A DNA stretch of 64,000 bases, taken from contig NZ_MNAN01000027.1 of assembly GCF_001854475.1 (NCBI RefSeq), positions 248,001 to 312,000 of the forward strand. The letters are read 5' to 3'. This DNA is from Pseudoalteromonas byunsanensis. GTDB lineage: Bacteria; Pseudomonadota; Gammaproteobacteria; Enterobacterales; Alteromonadaceae. Shown one piece after another: positions 1-9,154 of the stretch. The position numbers and the translations under genes were made by a program. The notes beneath the pieces were generated by a model. It did not search any database and was not told the origin of the DNA. It saw nothing but the letters and a program-made list of their open reading frames with translations. The first letter of the stretch is position 1. Each line of letters begins with the position of its first letter.

Positions 1-2
1 CA

Positions 3-920
3 GAAGTGTACAACGGGCCTATTCGCATTCGCCGAGCATTAGCGCAGTCTAAGAACGTTGTTTCAGTACGTCTTCTCAAGGGCGTAGGACTTGAGCGCAC
101 CGCCGATCACCTACTGAAGTTTGGTTTTCAGGATCAAGACATTAACCGCAGTGAGTCATTGGCACTTGGTAGTGCGGCTATTACCCCTTTAGAGATGGCA
201 CGCGGAATGAGTACCTTTGCAAACGGTGGACATTTGATCGAGCCATACTTTATCAAAGAGCTACAGGATGCTTTTGGCAAGACACTAGGTAAAGCAGAGC
301 CTCTCATTGCCTGTGACGAGCAGCAACTGGAGACACATCCACAACGCTGCGCACCTCAAGTGATCTCAGAGCAAAATGCCTTTCTAGTCGCCAGCGCTAT
401 GCATAGTGCGATTTGGGGCGGAGGCAGTTGGCGTCATAAAACTGGGTGGACGGGCACAGGCTGGCGCGCACAAGCGTTAAAACGCCGTGACTTGGTAGGC
501 AAGACGGGGACCACCAATGACTCCGTTGATACTTGGTTTAGCGGATTTAATCGCAATGTGCTGACCACTGTCTGGGTTGGTTTCGACGATGCGGGTAAAC
601 CACTTGGGCGTGCAGCATACAACGCCAACTTAGGGAGTAATCAAATTGTTGGGGCTGAGTCGGGGGCAACCACGGCGCAACCCGCATGGGTTGATTTTAT
701 GCAGGTGGCATTAGCCGACCAACCGGTGGCACCAATTGAGCCACCGCCAGGTTTGATCTCTACTCGTATTGATTTAAAAACAGGGCTTTTAAGTAACAAA
801 AATGATCACACTAGCCGCTTTGAGTACTTTGAATCAGGCACTGCCCCTACAAAATACGCGTTGGATGAGGATAACAGCACACCATTTGACAACGAACCGA
901 TACGTGAAGAGTTATTTTAA
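3..920 (+). CDS. mrcA: Penicillin-binding protein 1A, C-terminal part (5' end outside window)
   Basis: This is the transpeptidase half of a class A penicillin-binding protein, the periplasmic enzyme that polymerises and cross-links peptidoglycan. The frame is open at the left window edge, so the transglycosylase domain, membrane anchor and catalytic STFK serine lie upstream. Visible landmarks are the SxN motif (SKN, about 15 residues in) and the KTG motif in GKTGTTND (about residue 163), followed by the TxWVGFD segment usual for PBP1A. It ends at a TAA just before a strong hairpin shared with convergent metL. The mrcA name rests on these motifs and on overall resemblance to PBP1A; PBP1B is less likely. 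Confidence 0.9.
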   Translation, partial: EVYNGPIRIRRALAQSKNVVSVRLLKGVGLERTADHLLKFGFQDQDINRSESLALGSAAITPLEMARGMSTFANGGHLIEPYFIKELQDAFGKTLGKAEPLIACDEQQLETHPQRCAPQVISEQNAFLVASAMHSAIWGGGSWRHKTGWTGTGWRAQALKRRDLVGKTGTTNDSVDTWFSGFNRNVLTTVWVGFDDAGKPLGRAAYNANLGSNQIVGAESGATTAQPAWVDFMQVALADQPVAPIEPPPGLISTRIDLKTGLLSNKNDHTSRFEYFESGTAPTKYALDEDNSTPFDNEPIREELF

Positions 921-922
921 AT

Positions 923-956
923 ACAAAAAAGGCGATAGAAATATCGCCTTTTTTGT
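923..956. terminator. Bidirectional terminator between mrcA and metL
   Basis: A near-perfect hairpin (arms AAAAAAGGCGAT and ATCGCCTTTTTT, short AGAAAT loop) gives a T-run in both directions. It sits directly after the mrcA stop and just downstream of the metL stop on the other strand, so it can serve both convergent genes. Confidence 0.85.
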
Positions 957-969
957 ATGTTTATATTGC

Positions 970-3318
970 TTACTTAAGCCTTTGTATCAGCCAATATAAA
1001 TCAGAGTGAATACCGGCTGCAGTGACCTCTTTACCAGCGCCTGGGCCTTGTAATACCAAGGGGTTATGTTCATACCAAACACTCTTAATCACAAAAATGT
1101 TGTCACCTGGAGTAAGATGAGCGATGGCTGAGTGCGCGTCTACAAAAGCGATACCTACCTTAGCAGTGACCTTGGCGTGCTCATCCAAGCACAGTGAGCC
1201 GGTGTAACGTAGCACTTTATTCTGCGCTTTCGCCTGTTGGTATTGATCAGCATAGAAAATATCAAGTTGCTCGCGACGTGCTAAAAACTCATCCCAGCTG
1301 CCATGGGCCATATCAGCAGGCATTAGCGGCTCCAAGGCAATATCTTCTATGTCTAATGTCAGGCCAATGTCACGCGCCAAGATAAGAAGTTTACGCTGCA
1401 TGTCTCTGCCAGATAAATCTTCACGAGGATCAGGCTCGGTATAACCCATCGCTTGCGCCTGTAAGACCAATTCAGAAAACGCCGTTGAACCATCAAAGCT
1501 GCTGCATAACCATGAGAGTGTCCCTGAAAAAACACCTTCAATCTGAGTGATTTTATCGCCACTGTGCTGTAGATCAGCCAAGGCAAAATTGATCGGTAGT
1601 CCCGCGCCCACACTGGTATTATAACGCCAATAAAGGTTGCGCTCACTTAGCTGCTCTCGTAGCTTCTGGTACCAAGCATTGTCAGCTGTACCAGCATACT
1701 TGTTGGCACTAATCAAATGACAGTCTTGCTTAATAAACTGCGGATAAAGCTGACTAAACGCTTCACTAGCCGTAATATCTATTACCACTTTATGCTCGTA
1801 GTCTAATTCACCAATGCGCTCAATTAACTCAGCATTACCATACGCAACGGCTTCATTTTGCCATTGCTGTTGCCAAGTATTAATTGCAATCCCGCTGGCC
1901 GAAAACAACATCTGCTTGGAACGAACCAAAGCGACCACTTTTACATCAAACTGCTGTTTTAGCTGTTCGATTTGACGCTGACACTGTTCGACAAACACCT
2001 CACCTACATTACCTAAACCAGCAATGATCACTGCAAGCTCTCGACCTTTGTTAACTAATTTGTCATGTAGAATAGCCAGAACATCACTATCAATCGCCTG
2101 ATCGGTTAGAAATAACACATACTCTTTATCACAATGCAAAAATCTAACAACTACATTTTGCTCACTCAGCAGCTGCGTGGCTTGTAATTGCAACTGAGCT
2201 ATATCACTCGGTGACGCAACCACTGCAAACCCTTGCAGAGCGCTTTCAACAATATTCGCGCGCCCGGATAACGCCTGAAGCACCGCGTGAGTATAATCAG
2301 CAGGTACTAATAGGTAACATTCACCTTGGGCATTAAAGTGATGAATACTATGCTGTATCAGCTGACTTAACTCACCCACCTCTCCTTGCTGCAGAGCATC
2401 AACACGAATTAAATCTAAATCTTCGAAAGTCGTGATAAAACGCTTTGCTTTACTGTAGCCTTCTTTGACTATTTCAGTTGGCGCAGCCTCGACATCAAAG
2501 CTGCTGCGCACTTGCAGTTTAATCTTTGTATTTTTCAAAGGTGACAAAGTTTTCGCATGCAACACAGGGTTACCCAAACGTGCCAACAAGTGTGCCTGAG
2601 ACCTGCATACCTTGGGGTATTTTATGGCACTTGCCACTTTACGTGGGTCAGTACTAAAAACCCCTTGTGTATCTGTCCAGATTGATACCTTATCAGCATC
2701 AAGATAACTCGCTAGTAGTGTCGCGCTATAGTCACTACCATTACGTCCCAGTGTCACTGTTTTGTGATCTACATCACTGGCGATAAAGCCTGTCACAACA
2801 AACAATACATTAGCCTGTAACAGCTCCTTACAAGCTTGCTTATTTTGCTGATGCAACAGCTGACCATTGTGCAAAGTAAATAATCGTCTCGCATCAACGT
2901 GCTGAGCTGTAAACCCCTGTTGGCTCAGAAGGTGCGCCAAAACTCTCGCAGACCACAACTCTCCATGAGCAAGCAAAGTAGCTTCATGTAGCACACCTTG
3001 TTTAGCCTGCTCTGTTATAGCTTGTAGTTCAGTGTCTAACTGCGCGATTAAGTCTCTTCTATTGTGACCCACAAGCAAGGCTTCAATTAATTCATTCTGA
3101 TGGTTTTCCAGCTGTAATAAAATATCGCTGAATCCTTGGTTATCGTCTTGCTTATAGCTTTGCCAAAGCTTTACTAGTGTATTGGTAGTTTTACCAGCAG
3201 CTGACACCACAACGCAGTCTCCTGCTAGGCATTGACCCAACACTATTTGCGCAACAGCTTGATAACGCGCGGCAGAACTTAAGCTTGAACCACCAAATTT
3301 ATGCACTACTTTTGTCAT
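970..3318 (-). CDS. metL: Bifunctional aspartokinase II / homoserine dehydrogenase II
   Basis: The enzyme phosphorylates aspartate and, in its second half, reduces aspartate semialdehyde to homoserine in the methionine/threonine branch. The N-terminus carries the aspartokinase motif KFGGSS (residues 8-13). A kinase domain (about 1-270) is followed by an ACT-like regulatory stretch and the homoserine dehydrogenase domain, whose nucleotide-binding motif GLGNVG is at residues 434-439. At 782 aa it is close to E. coli MetL (810). It starts 4 nt after the metB stop, so the two are co-transcribed, and the metJ/metB context argues for metL rather than thrA. Expected control is MetJ repression at the MET boxes upstream of metB. 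Confidence 0.95.
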   Translation of the reverse strand: MTKVVHKFGGSSLSSAARYQAVAQIVLGQCLAGDCVVVSAAGKTTNTLVKLWQSYKQDDNQGFSDILLQLENHQNELIEALLVGHNRRDLIAQLDTELQAITEQAKQGVLHEATLLAHGELWSARVLAHLLSQQGFTAQHVDARRLFTLHNGQLLHQQNKQACKELLQANVLFVVTGFIASDVDHKTVTLGRNGSDYSATLLASYLDADKVSIWTDTQGVFSTDPRKVASAIKYPKVCRSQAHLLARLGNPVLHAKTLSPLKNTKIKLQVRSSFDVEAAPTEIVKEGYSKAKRFITTFEDLDLIRVDALQQGEVGELSQLIQHSIHHFNAQGECYLLVPADYTHAVLQALSGRANIVESALQGFAVVASPSDIAQLQLQATQLLSEQNVVVRFLHCDKEYVLFLTDQAIDSDVLAILHDKLVNKGRELAVIIAGLGNVGEVFVEQCQRQIEQLKQQFDVKVVALVRSKQMLFSASGIAINTWQQQWQNEAVAYGNAELIERIGELDYEHKVVIDITASEAFSQLYPQFIKQDCHLISANKYAGTADNAWYQKLREQLSERNLYWRYNTSVGAGLPINFALADLQHSGDKITQIEGVFSGTLSWLCSSFDGSTAFSELVLQAQAMGYTEPDPREDLSGRDMQRKLLILARDIGLTLDIEDIALEPLMPADMAHGSWDEFLARREQLDIFYADQYQQAKAQNKVLRYTGSLCLDEHAKVTAKVGIAFVDAHSAIAHLTPGDNIFVIKSVWYEHNPLVLQGPGAGKEVTAAGIHSDLYWLIQRLK

Positions 3319-3322
3319 CGTC

Positions 3323-4546
3323 TTACCACAATGCCGTATGAGCCGGCGTTAACTTAAATGCTTTGCCTTCATCTGATGCGTGTGCAGAGCCAGGCTGTAC
3401 TTTTGCAAAAGCTTGCTCAAGATCGTCAATTAGATCCTGTACATCTTCGATGCCGACTGAAATGCGGATCAAGGTATCACCTACACCAGCCTCTAATCGG
3501 GCTTGTGCTTCCATTCCTGCGTGCGTCATGGTTGCTGGGTGACATATTAAACTTTCAACCCCACCCAACGACTCTGCCAATGAAAACTGCTTTAGGCTAG
3601 TTAAGAATGCCGCTGAATCTTTAATACCACCTTTAATATCAAAACTCACCATTCCTCCAAACCCTGACTGCTGTCGCTTTGCAAGCTCATGCTGAGGGTG
3701 AGATTCTAAACCTGGATAATAAACTTGGCTCACATAGGGTGACTGTTCAAGGTATTTAGCAATAACAAGTGCATTTTCTTGATGCTGCTTTAAGCGAACG
3801 TTTAACGTACGCAACCCCCTTAAAGTTAGGTAGCTGTCAAAAGGTGCGCCCGTAATGCCGATATTGTTCGCCCACCAAGCAAGCTCTTCACCTAGTTCAG
3901 CTGTTTTGGCAACAACAGCACCACCAACAACATCCGAGTGTCCATTGATATACTTGGTTGTTGAGTGCACTACAATATCTGCACCAAGCTTGATTGGGTT
4001 TTGTAACACAGGAGATAAAAACGTGTTGTCAGCCGCAACTAACGCCCCCGCTTGCTTGGCAACTTTTGCCACCGCAGCAATATCGGTTAATCGTAAAATT
4101 GGATTACTTGGTGTCTCAATCCAAACCAACTTAGGTTTTATCGCCAAGATCTGCTCATAACTTTGTTCTTGTGTGAGATCTAACACAACCAATTTCAATA
4201 AGCCGCGTTTTTGTAGTGACGTAAACAGACGGTAACTGCCACCATAACAGTCGTGCGGAATAACTAAGGTGTCATCGTGATTAAGTAGCTGAGTCACCAA
4301 GTGAACAGCTGCCATACCTGTTGCAGTAATAATACCTCGTTCTGCACCCTCTAATTGTGCCAGTGTTTGTGCCAAAATATCTCGATTTGGGTTACCGCTG
4401 CGACCATAGTCATAATCACGCTTGGTATCAAAATCAGCAAACGAATAGGTCGTAGACAAATATAGTGGTGGCACAACGGCACCATGATGTTTATCAGCAT
4501 CAATGCCATAACGTACTGCGATGGTAGACTTTTCACTCTCACTCAT
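3323..4546 (-). CDS. metB: Cystathionine gamma-synthase
   Basis: A PLP enzyme of the Cys/Met-metabolism family that condenses an activated homoserine with cysteine to give cystathionine. The PLP-binding lysine is visible as K198 in the STTKYINGHSD segment, the same number as in E. coli MetB. The family signatures YGRSGNPN and ETPSNP are also present. At 407 aa it is slightly longer than the E. coli protein (386), the extra residues being at the C-terminus. It is first in the metBL operon, and MET boxes lie immediately upstream of its start. Gamma-synthase is preferred over gamma-lyase because of the metJ/metL context. Confidence 0.93.
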   Translation of the reverse strand: MSESEKSTIAVRYGIDADKHHGAVVPPLYLSTTYSFADFDTKRDYDYGRSGNPNRDILAQTLAQLEGAERGIITATGMAAVHLVTQLLNHDDTLVIPHDCYGGSYRLFTSLQKRGLLKLVVLDLTQEQSYEQILAIKPKLVWIETPSNPILRLTDIAAVAKVAKQAGALVAADNTFLSPVLQNPIKLGADIVVHSTTKYINGHSDVVGGAVVAKTAELGEELAWWANNIGITGAPFDSYLTLRGLRTLNVRLKQHQENALVIAKYLEQSPYVSQVYYPGLESHPQHELAKRQQSGFGGMVSFDIKGGIKDSAAFLTSLKQFSLAESLGGVESLICHPATMTHAGMEAQARLEAGVGDTLIRISVGIEDVQDLIDDLEQAFAKVQPGSAHASDEGKAFKLTPAHTALW

Positions 4547-4556
4547 ATCATCACCT

Positions 4557-4612
4557 AGATAGTTGGATGTTTAGACGTCTAAAAGGTTAGATGATTAAAA
4601 GTTAGAAGTCAA
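4557..4612. promoter_or_regulatory. MET-box array (MetJ operator) over the metBL promoter
   Basis: The 8-bp MetJ consensus AGACGTCT occurs exactly at 4573-4580. Flanking 8-mers are partial matches: GGATGTTT at 4565 (5/8), AGATGATT at 4589 (5/8) and AGAAGTCA at 4604 (6/8, one base out of phase). A minus-strand -35 element TTGACT (4612-4607) lies inside the array, so a bound MetJ array would cover the metB promoter. Known biology: MetJ with S-adenosylmethionine binds tandem MET boxes cooperatively. That this array controls metBL, and perhaps metJ, is inference. Confidence 0.8.
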
Positions 4613-4648
4613 AACATTTATACCTCTACATGGCTATTTAACTAGTAT

Positions 4649-4676
4649 TTGACTATCTTATTTAAACCGATAAAAT
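4649..4676 (+). promoter_or_regulatory. Candidate metJ promoter
   Basis: TTGACT (4649-4654), a 16-nt spacer and TAAAAT (4671-4676) form a plausible sigma-70 promoter pointing at metJ. It would give a leader of about 145 nt that contains the palindrome at 4700-4799. No start-site evidence is available. Confidence 0.45.
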
Positions 4677-4699
4677 TTCGCCACTTAACAAATTAGTAT

Positions 4700-4799
4700 T
4701 GCTAATAAGACTGCGTTTTTGAATAAACTATCATAGGTACATCTAGTAGTTTATGCCACATAGTTAATAAACGCGTTGACGAACCCAGTCTTATTAGCA
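4700..4799. repeat. 100-bp imperfect palindrome in the metJ leader
   Basis: Outer arms TGCTAATAAGACTG (4700-4713) and its exact reverse complement (4786-4799) are 14 bp each. Inside them a second pair, GCGTTT...AACTAT against ATAGTT...AAACGC, pairs with small bulges, leaving a loop of about 30 nt. The right arm ends 28 nt before the metJ ATG. It could be a miniature inverted-repeat element or a folded 5' leader. I do not recognise it as a known riboswitch. Confidence 0.6.
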
Positions 4800-4827
4800 T
4801 TCCCAACACTGAGGCAACAACAACACT

Positions 4828-5148
4828 ATGGCTAAATGGAATGGTGAGTATATTCACCCATATGCAGAGCACGGTAAAAAATCTGAGCAAGTAAAAAAAA
4901 TTACCGTCTCTATCCCGCTAAATGTATTAAAAGTATTAACTGATGAGCGTACTCGCCGTCAGGTAAATAATCTGCGCCATGCCACCAATAGCGAACTACT
5001 ATGTGAAGCTTTTTTACATGCTTTCACGGGCCAGCCACTACCCAGTGATGAAGACTTGAGAAAAGACAATCCTGAAAAGGTGCCTGAAGAAGTGCGTAAG
5101 ATTATGGAAGACATGGGACTTGAAGTGCCGATAATCAACGAAGAATAA
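4828..5148 (+). CDS. metJ: Met regulon transcriptional repressor MetJ
   Basis: A ribbon-helix-helix repressor that uses S-adenosylmethionine as corepressor and binds MET boxes. The 106-aa length matches the family (E. coli 105). The N-terminus, the [15 protein letters not shown] ribbon/helix stretch (about residues 23-37) and the [20 protein letters not shown] segment are characteristic. It is divergent from metBL across a shared control region. The start ATG is the only reasonable one and is followed by the conserved [11 protein letters not shown]-rich hairpin follows the stop codon. Confidence 0.97.
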   Translation: MAKWNGEYIHPYAEHGKKSEQVKKITVSIPLNVLKVLTDERTRRQVNNLRHATNSELLCEAFLHAFTGQPLPSDEDLRKDNPEKVPEEVRKIMEDMGLEVPIINEE

Positions 5149-5160
5149 AACGCATTAAAT

Positions 5161-5188
5161 GAAGCCCTTGTTCTACCAATAGGGCTTC
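5161..5188 (+). terminator. Hairpin after metJ
   Basis: Arms GAAGCCCT and AGGGCTTC flank a 12-nt loop 12 nt after the metJ stop. There is no clear T-run, so its strength as an intrinsic terminator is uncertain. Confidence 0.5.
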
Positions 5189-5409
5189 GTGGTCCCTCGC
5201 TTCCTTCAGCACACTAAAATATTTACTCTCTTTTTCAAAGATTATTTTGAGCCACACACGTAGCACAAATAACTACGCTATTTTTACGAGCTACGCAGGC
5301 AATCCATATTCATACCTAACGAATTGTGAGAGGCTTAATCCGAAAGCGTTACCAACTTCGCTTTTTAGTAAACAACAGTAGCATTCGCACAAATTTCATA
5401 CAAACTTAA
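5189..5409. other. Non-coding stretch between metJ and IS remnant
   Basis: I see no gene, recognisable promoter or repeat here. Every frame is interrupted and the base composition is AT-rich. It may be decayed sequence belonging to the same accessory patch as the IS remnant that follows. Confidence 0.4.
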
Positions 5410-6545
5410 CTGTTCTGCACAACTAAATCAGGACACTTTTCTTAAAGGATTTCGTTCATATCCCGCTGGCGACAAATCACCATTAGCAGTATGCAACCTT
5501 TCTAAGTTGTAATAGCGCATATACGCAGTGACGTCTTCTCCCATATGTTCACATGTAGGAGGAGGCACTTTCAACAACCAATCAAGCTTAAGCTACCGAA
5601 GCTGTGCTCTACAACCACGTTATCCCAGCAAGCCCACCAATAAATGACGGTAACGCTTACTGGTATATTGTGATCCACGAGCAAAGTGGAACACTAAACC
5701 TATCGGTGGTTGACGCAAGTTATACGCTTTTATCATAACTTTACTTACTAAATCAGTCGTCATGCGCTTATCTGTATGCCAACCGATAACTCGCCTGGAG
5801 TATAAATCGCTAAATACATCCAGCCTTCAAGCGTTCTAAAGTACGTGACATAACCAGCCCAAACTTGACTTGCTGCAACAGGATTAAACTTTTGATTTAA
5901 TAGGTTATCAGCTACACTATCACCGCGCTCACGCTTCGTCGTCAGCTTATAAGCAACCCGTTGTGACACGGTTAAGCCGAGTTTTTTCATGGGTTGTTGA
6001 ATACCATAGTTGCTCACCTAAAAGCCCTCCTTGCATAACCGTTTCTTTAGCTCACGGTAAACCAAGCTATTTCGATACGTTTAAAAATAGCCTTGGCACT
6101 TCGATATAAATTAGGCTGCTCAAGTGCAATATGCTTAACTAGCCGCTTCAGCCAAGCATAATAAGCGCTGCGACTCACACCTATTATTTTGCAAAGCTGC
6201 GCAACAGGGAACATCGACGAGAGCTGTTTAATTGTTCTAAACGTTACTTGGTTTCCTTTAGCAAGAGGCTATTGCATAGAGCACGACAGGCATATTTTAG
6301 GATTTCTTTTTTCATCCTAAGCTCTTTATTTTCTTTGCGAAGTTTCAACAACTCAGCTCATTCCAGATTGCTCTGCTTCAAACTTAGCTTTCCAGCTGTA
6401 TAGTAACTTGTCAGTGTTCTCCAAAGATACTGCGGCCTTTGCAACGCTATAACCTTGTTCTGTGACCAATGCGACGGCTTCCAGCTTAAACTCAGGGATG
6501 GCTTCTATTCGTTCTTTTTGTCATTTTACACCTCGATATTTGGAT
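5410..6545 (-). pseudogene. Degenerate IS3-family element (orfA and orfB remnants)
   Basis: Read on the minus strand, pieces of a two-frame IS3-family transposase can be followed. OrfA remnants start near 6522 (MTKRTNR, then fragments of a helix-turn-helix and leucine-zipper region). OrfB remnants include KLTTKRERGDSVADNLLNQ and FNPVAASQVWAGYVTYF in the open segment 5760-6017, where the rve integrase core would read WAGDVTY. The tail RYYNLERLHTANGDLSP ends at a stop at 5428-5430. Several stops and frameshifts interrupt every part, so the element is dead. A GGACACTTTT end-like motif lies at 5431-5440, but I cannot find its inverted partner near 6550, so the left end is probably lost or mutated. 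Confidence 0.8.
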
Positions 6546-6552
6546 TATATTC

Positions 6553-6741
6553 CATTATCAATGGTGTGAGCATACTCAATTTGCACTTGCGGGCAATACA
6601 ATTCCATCTGTAGGAACTTCTGATTACTCATGGATAGGCATGTTAACTGGCCTTTATGCTGACACATTGGAAGAAATTAAGCAGTTTTCTATTGATACGA
6701 GTTTAGGACTCGTCAAACCTGAGTTTGTACTCGCTGACTAA
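6553..6741 (+). pseudogene. Orphan C-terminal fragment of an unidentified gene
   Basis: An open frame of 62 codons runs from the edge of the IS remnant to a TAA at 6739-6741. It encodes a protein-like stretch including WCEHTQFALAGNTIPSVG and DYSWIGMLTGLYADTLEEIK. It has no start codon with a ribosome-binding site and begins where IS sequence stops. The simplest reading is the surviving 3' end of a gene interrupted by the IS. I do not recognise the family. Confidence 0.4.
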
Positions 6742-6857
6742 ATTTATAAATCTACATAGCTTGCTAACTGAGTCATAGAAATGATTTGAGTCAGCAGCTA
6801 TTTTGAGCTTTTTTGAAAGAGCATTCACTACGGTGCTCACAACTCTAAAACTGACAG

Positions 6858-7374
6858 CTAAAGCGAATATTTCAACACAACCGTATTTCTTGAACCTGAT
6901 GTTCTACGCTGTGGGTCAAAATACGTTTCAACAATATCAAAACCAACCTTCCTCATCATACCCGCAGACGCCAGGTTTTCTTCATGGCGTTCGACAAAAA
7001 CCGTTTTTACTTTTTGAGCTGATGCGAGTTTAATTGCACCTTTGAGTAACTGTGAGCAAGACCTTTGCCACTATAATCACTATGCACGACAACATCGCCG
7101 ATATATGCGGCAGCTTTCAAATCATCATATTTTGCCAAGCTTGTAGGGCAGGCATCACCGAATAAAATAGCTGCAAACCCAATAATTAACTCGCCATTTT
7201 GTGCTATCACCGCACTAGCCTTGCCTATTGCGATACAATTAAATTGCATATCAATACTATCATCAGCTAGGTAATTCCACTGATTAGGGCCATGTGTTAG
7301 TAGCAATGCTCTGATACACTTGAGCTCTTATGACGATAAGGTTTTGGAATGAACTTGCACAGCTCTTTGCTCAT
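6858..7374 (-). pseudogene. GNAT-family N-acetyltransferase, frameshifted
   Basis: On the minus strand, an ATG at 7374-7372 with an upstream AGGA begins MSKELCKFIPKPYRHK. The frame then changes near 7310 into a segment reading AADDS-like sequence and DVVVHSDYSGKGLA (the acetyl-CoA-binding Q/RxxGxG/A-like loop). It changes again near 7042 into KGAIKLASAQKVKTVFVERH, ending at a stop at 6858-6860. Joined across the two shifts, the product is a normal-length GNAT acyltransferase with the VFVERH/N and AGMMRKVGF motifs. At least two frameshifts make it a likely pseudogene. A sequencing error is a weaker alternative, given that its neighbours are also decayed. The substrate is unknown. Confidence 0.65.
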
Positions 7375-7503
7375 CTGCAATCCTATGTATAGGCAAAACA
7401 CACATAAAAAGCGCAATGCTCAAGACACCCGATAACTGATATGGTCCCCGCCAATTATAAAACGATAGCTACGACCAATTTCATAATTAAAAGGCTAAGA
7501 TGC

Positions 7504-7532
7504 AAAAAGCCCCGACCAAGGCCGGGGCTTTT
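7504..7532 (-). terminator. Terminator of the S10 operon
   Basis: Arms AAAAGCCCCG and CGGGGCTTTT with an 8-nt loop, about 35 nt after the rpsQ stop. On the minus strand the stem is followed by TTTTT. A strong terminator directly after rpsQ supports the reading that the operon ends here instead of continuing into rplN. Confidence 0.9.
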
Positions 7533-7565
7533 GAAAACAAAGTTAAATTTAGTATAAAACTAAAA

Positions 7566-7823
7566 TTAAGCTTGCTTAGGACGTGAAACTATTTCAACTA
7601 AAGTCCATGATTTCTTTTTAGAAATCGGCGCACATTCACGGATAGTAACTGTATCGCCTGCTTTAGCAGTGTTGCTTTCGTCGTGTGCGTGCATCTTAGT
7701 TGTACGCTTGATGAATTTACCATAGATAGGGTGCTTCACCTGACGCTCGATAGCAACAACGATAGATTTGTCCATCTTGTCGCTTAGTACACGACCTTGA
7801 AGAGTACGGATCTTATCGCTCAT
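7566..7823 (-). CDS. rpsQ: Small ribosomal subunit protein S17 (uS17)
   Basis: A primary 16S rRNA-binding protein of the 30S subunit. The 85-aa product has the family's [16 protein letters not shown] opening and the [10 protein letters not shown] and [13 protein letters not shown] signatures; E. coli S17 is 84 aa. Its ATG overlaps the rpmC stop (TAATG), implying translational coupling. It is the last gene of the operon in this window and is followed by a strong terminator. Confidence 0.97.
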   Translation of the reverse strand: MSDKIRTLQGRVLSDKMDKSIVVAIERQVKHPIYGKFIKRTTKMHAHDESNTAKAGDTVTIRECAPISKKKSWTLVEIVSRPKQA

Positions 7824-8014
7824 TATGCACCTGCCTTCTGGTTGATAACCGTTTTAACACGCGCAATATTGCGACGTACTTTTTTCAGCTCGTGAGTTTG
7901 AGCTAGCTGACCAGTGCTTACTTGCATGCGCAGGTTGAACTGCTCACGTAGTAGCTCTAGAAGTTCAGCATTTAGCTCTTCTACGCTTTTGTCTTTAAGT
8001 TCGCTAGCTTTCAT
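7823..8014 (-). CDS. rpmC: Large ribosomal subunit protein L29 (uL29)
   Basis: A small helical 50S protein near the exit tunnel. Starting at the ATG at 8014-8012, which overlaps the rplP stop (TGATG), gives 63 aa, the same as E. coli L29. A GTG one codon upstream is also open, but the ATG fits the family start MKASEL and the coupling. The [10 protein letters not shown] motif and the [10 protein letters not shown] stretch identify it. Confidence 0.97.
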   Translation of the reverse strand: MKASELKDKSVEELNAELLELLREQFNLRMQVSTGQLAQTHELKKVRRNIARVKTVINQKAGA

Positions 8015-8427
8015 CACATTACCGTCCGAGTTACAAATGTTGTTTTGAAAGGTAATTTACGAGCAGCTAGGTTAAATGCTTCGCGAGCAAGCTCTTCTGA
8101 AACACCTTCCATCTCGTAAAGTACTTTGCCTGGCTGGATTTCAGCAACCCAGTACTCAACAGAGCCTTTACCTTTACCCATACGAACTTCAAGCGGCTTT
8201 TCAGTGATTGGCTTATCTGGGAATACACGGATCCAGATTTTACCTTGACGCTTGATGTGACGTGTCATAGCACGACGAGCTGCTTCGATTTGACGAGCAG
8301 TCATACGACCACGACCTGTTGCTTTCAAGCCGAAAGAACCGAAGCTTACTTTGTTACCGCTGTTTGCAAGACCACGGTTGCGGCCTTTATGCACTTTACG
8401 GAATTTTGTACGTTTTGGCTGTAACAT
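8014..8427 (-). CDS. rplP: Large ribosomal subunit protein L16 (uL16)
   Basis: A 50S protein near the A-site tRNA and peptidyl-transferase centre. The 137-aa product begins [19 protein letters not shown] and contains the family signature around [19 protein letters not shown], including the arginine region that is hydroxylated in some gammaproteobacteria. Length matches E. coli (136). It overlaps rpmC by one base and follows rpsC by 13 nt. Confidence 0.97.
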   Translation of the reverse strand: MLQPKRTKFRKVHKGRNRGLANSGNKVSFGSFGLKATGRGRMTARQIEAARRAMTRHIKRQGKIWIRVFPDKPITEKPLEVRMGKGKGSVEYWVAEIQPGKVLYEMEGVSEELAREAFNLAARKLPFKTTFVTRTVM

Positions 8428-8440
8428 TAATCGCTACCTC

Positions 8441-9142
8441 TTACTTAGCACTTTTTTTGGCTTTCTTCGGCGCACGTTTAGCTGGCTTCTCTTGCTCTTG
8501 AACTAGTGGTAAACCACCAATTACTTCGCCTTTGAAGATCCAAACTTTAACACCGATGATACCGTAAGTGGTTAACGCTTCAGAAGTTGCATAATCGATA
8601 TCAGCACGTAGAGTATGTAGAGGTACACGACCTTCACGATACCACTCAGAACGTGCGATTTCTGCGCCGCCTAGACGACCGCTTACTTCAACTTTGATAC
8701 CTTTAGCACCAATGCGCATTGCATTTTGTACCGAACGCTTCATAGCGCGACGGAACATAACACGACGCTCAAGCTGAGATGCGATGCCATCTGCAACTAA
8801 TTGTGCATCTAGCTCTGGCTTACGTACTTCAGAAATATTGATCTGAGCAGGTACACCCGCAATCTTTGTTACAGCTTGACGAAGCTTTTCAACGTCTTCG
8901 CCTTTTTTACCGATAACAACACCAGGACGAGCTGTGTGAATTGTTACACGGATTGATTTAGCTGGACGCTCGATAACGATTTTAGACACAGAAGCTGCTT
9001 TCAATTCCTTAGTAAGGTATTGACGCACTTTGTGATCGCCAAAAAGCTGTGCAGAGAAATCTTTTGTATTCGCGTACCAGGTAGAAACCCAAGGTTTAGA
9101 GATACCTAGGCGAATACCAGTAGGATGAACTTTTTGTCCCAT
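8441..9142 (-). CDS. rpsC: Small ribosomal subunit protein S3 (uS3)
   Basis: A 30S protein at the mRNA entry channel. At 233 aa it is the same length as in E. coli. The N-terminus [14 protein letters not shown], the KH-domain GxxG loop region ([13 protein letters not shown]) and the [32 protein letters not shown] C-terminal signature are all visible. The lysine/alanine-rich tail is typical. It is separated from rplV by 12 nt. Confidence 0.97.
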   Translation of the reverse strand: MGQKVHPTGIRLGISKPWVSTWYANTKDFSAQLFGDHKVRQYLTKELKAASVSKIVIERPAKSIRVTIHTARPGVVIGKKGEDVEKLRQAVTKIAGVPAQINISEVRKPELDAQLVADGIASQLERRVMFRRAMKRSVQNAMRIGAKGIKVEVSGRLGGAEIARSEWYREGRVPLHTLRADIDYATSEALTTYGIIGVKVWIFKGEVIGGLPLVQEQEKPAKRAPKKAKKSAK

Positions 9143-9154
9143 TACTTATATCTC

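Noticed and set aside
4547..4827. SAM riboswitch upstream of the met genes
   Set aside because: No conserved riboswitch core is visible; MET boxes explain the control.
6803..7033. 76-codon plus-strand frame opposite the GNAT remnant
   Set aside because: The minus strand carries recognisable GNAT motifs; this frame has none.
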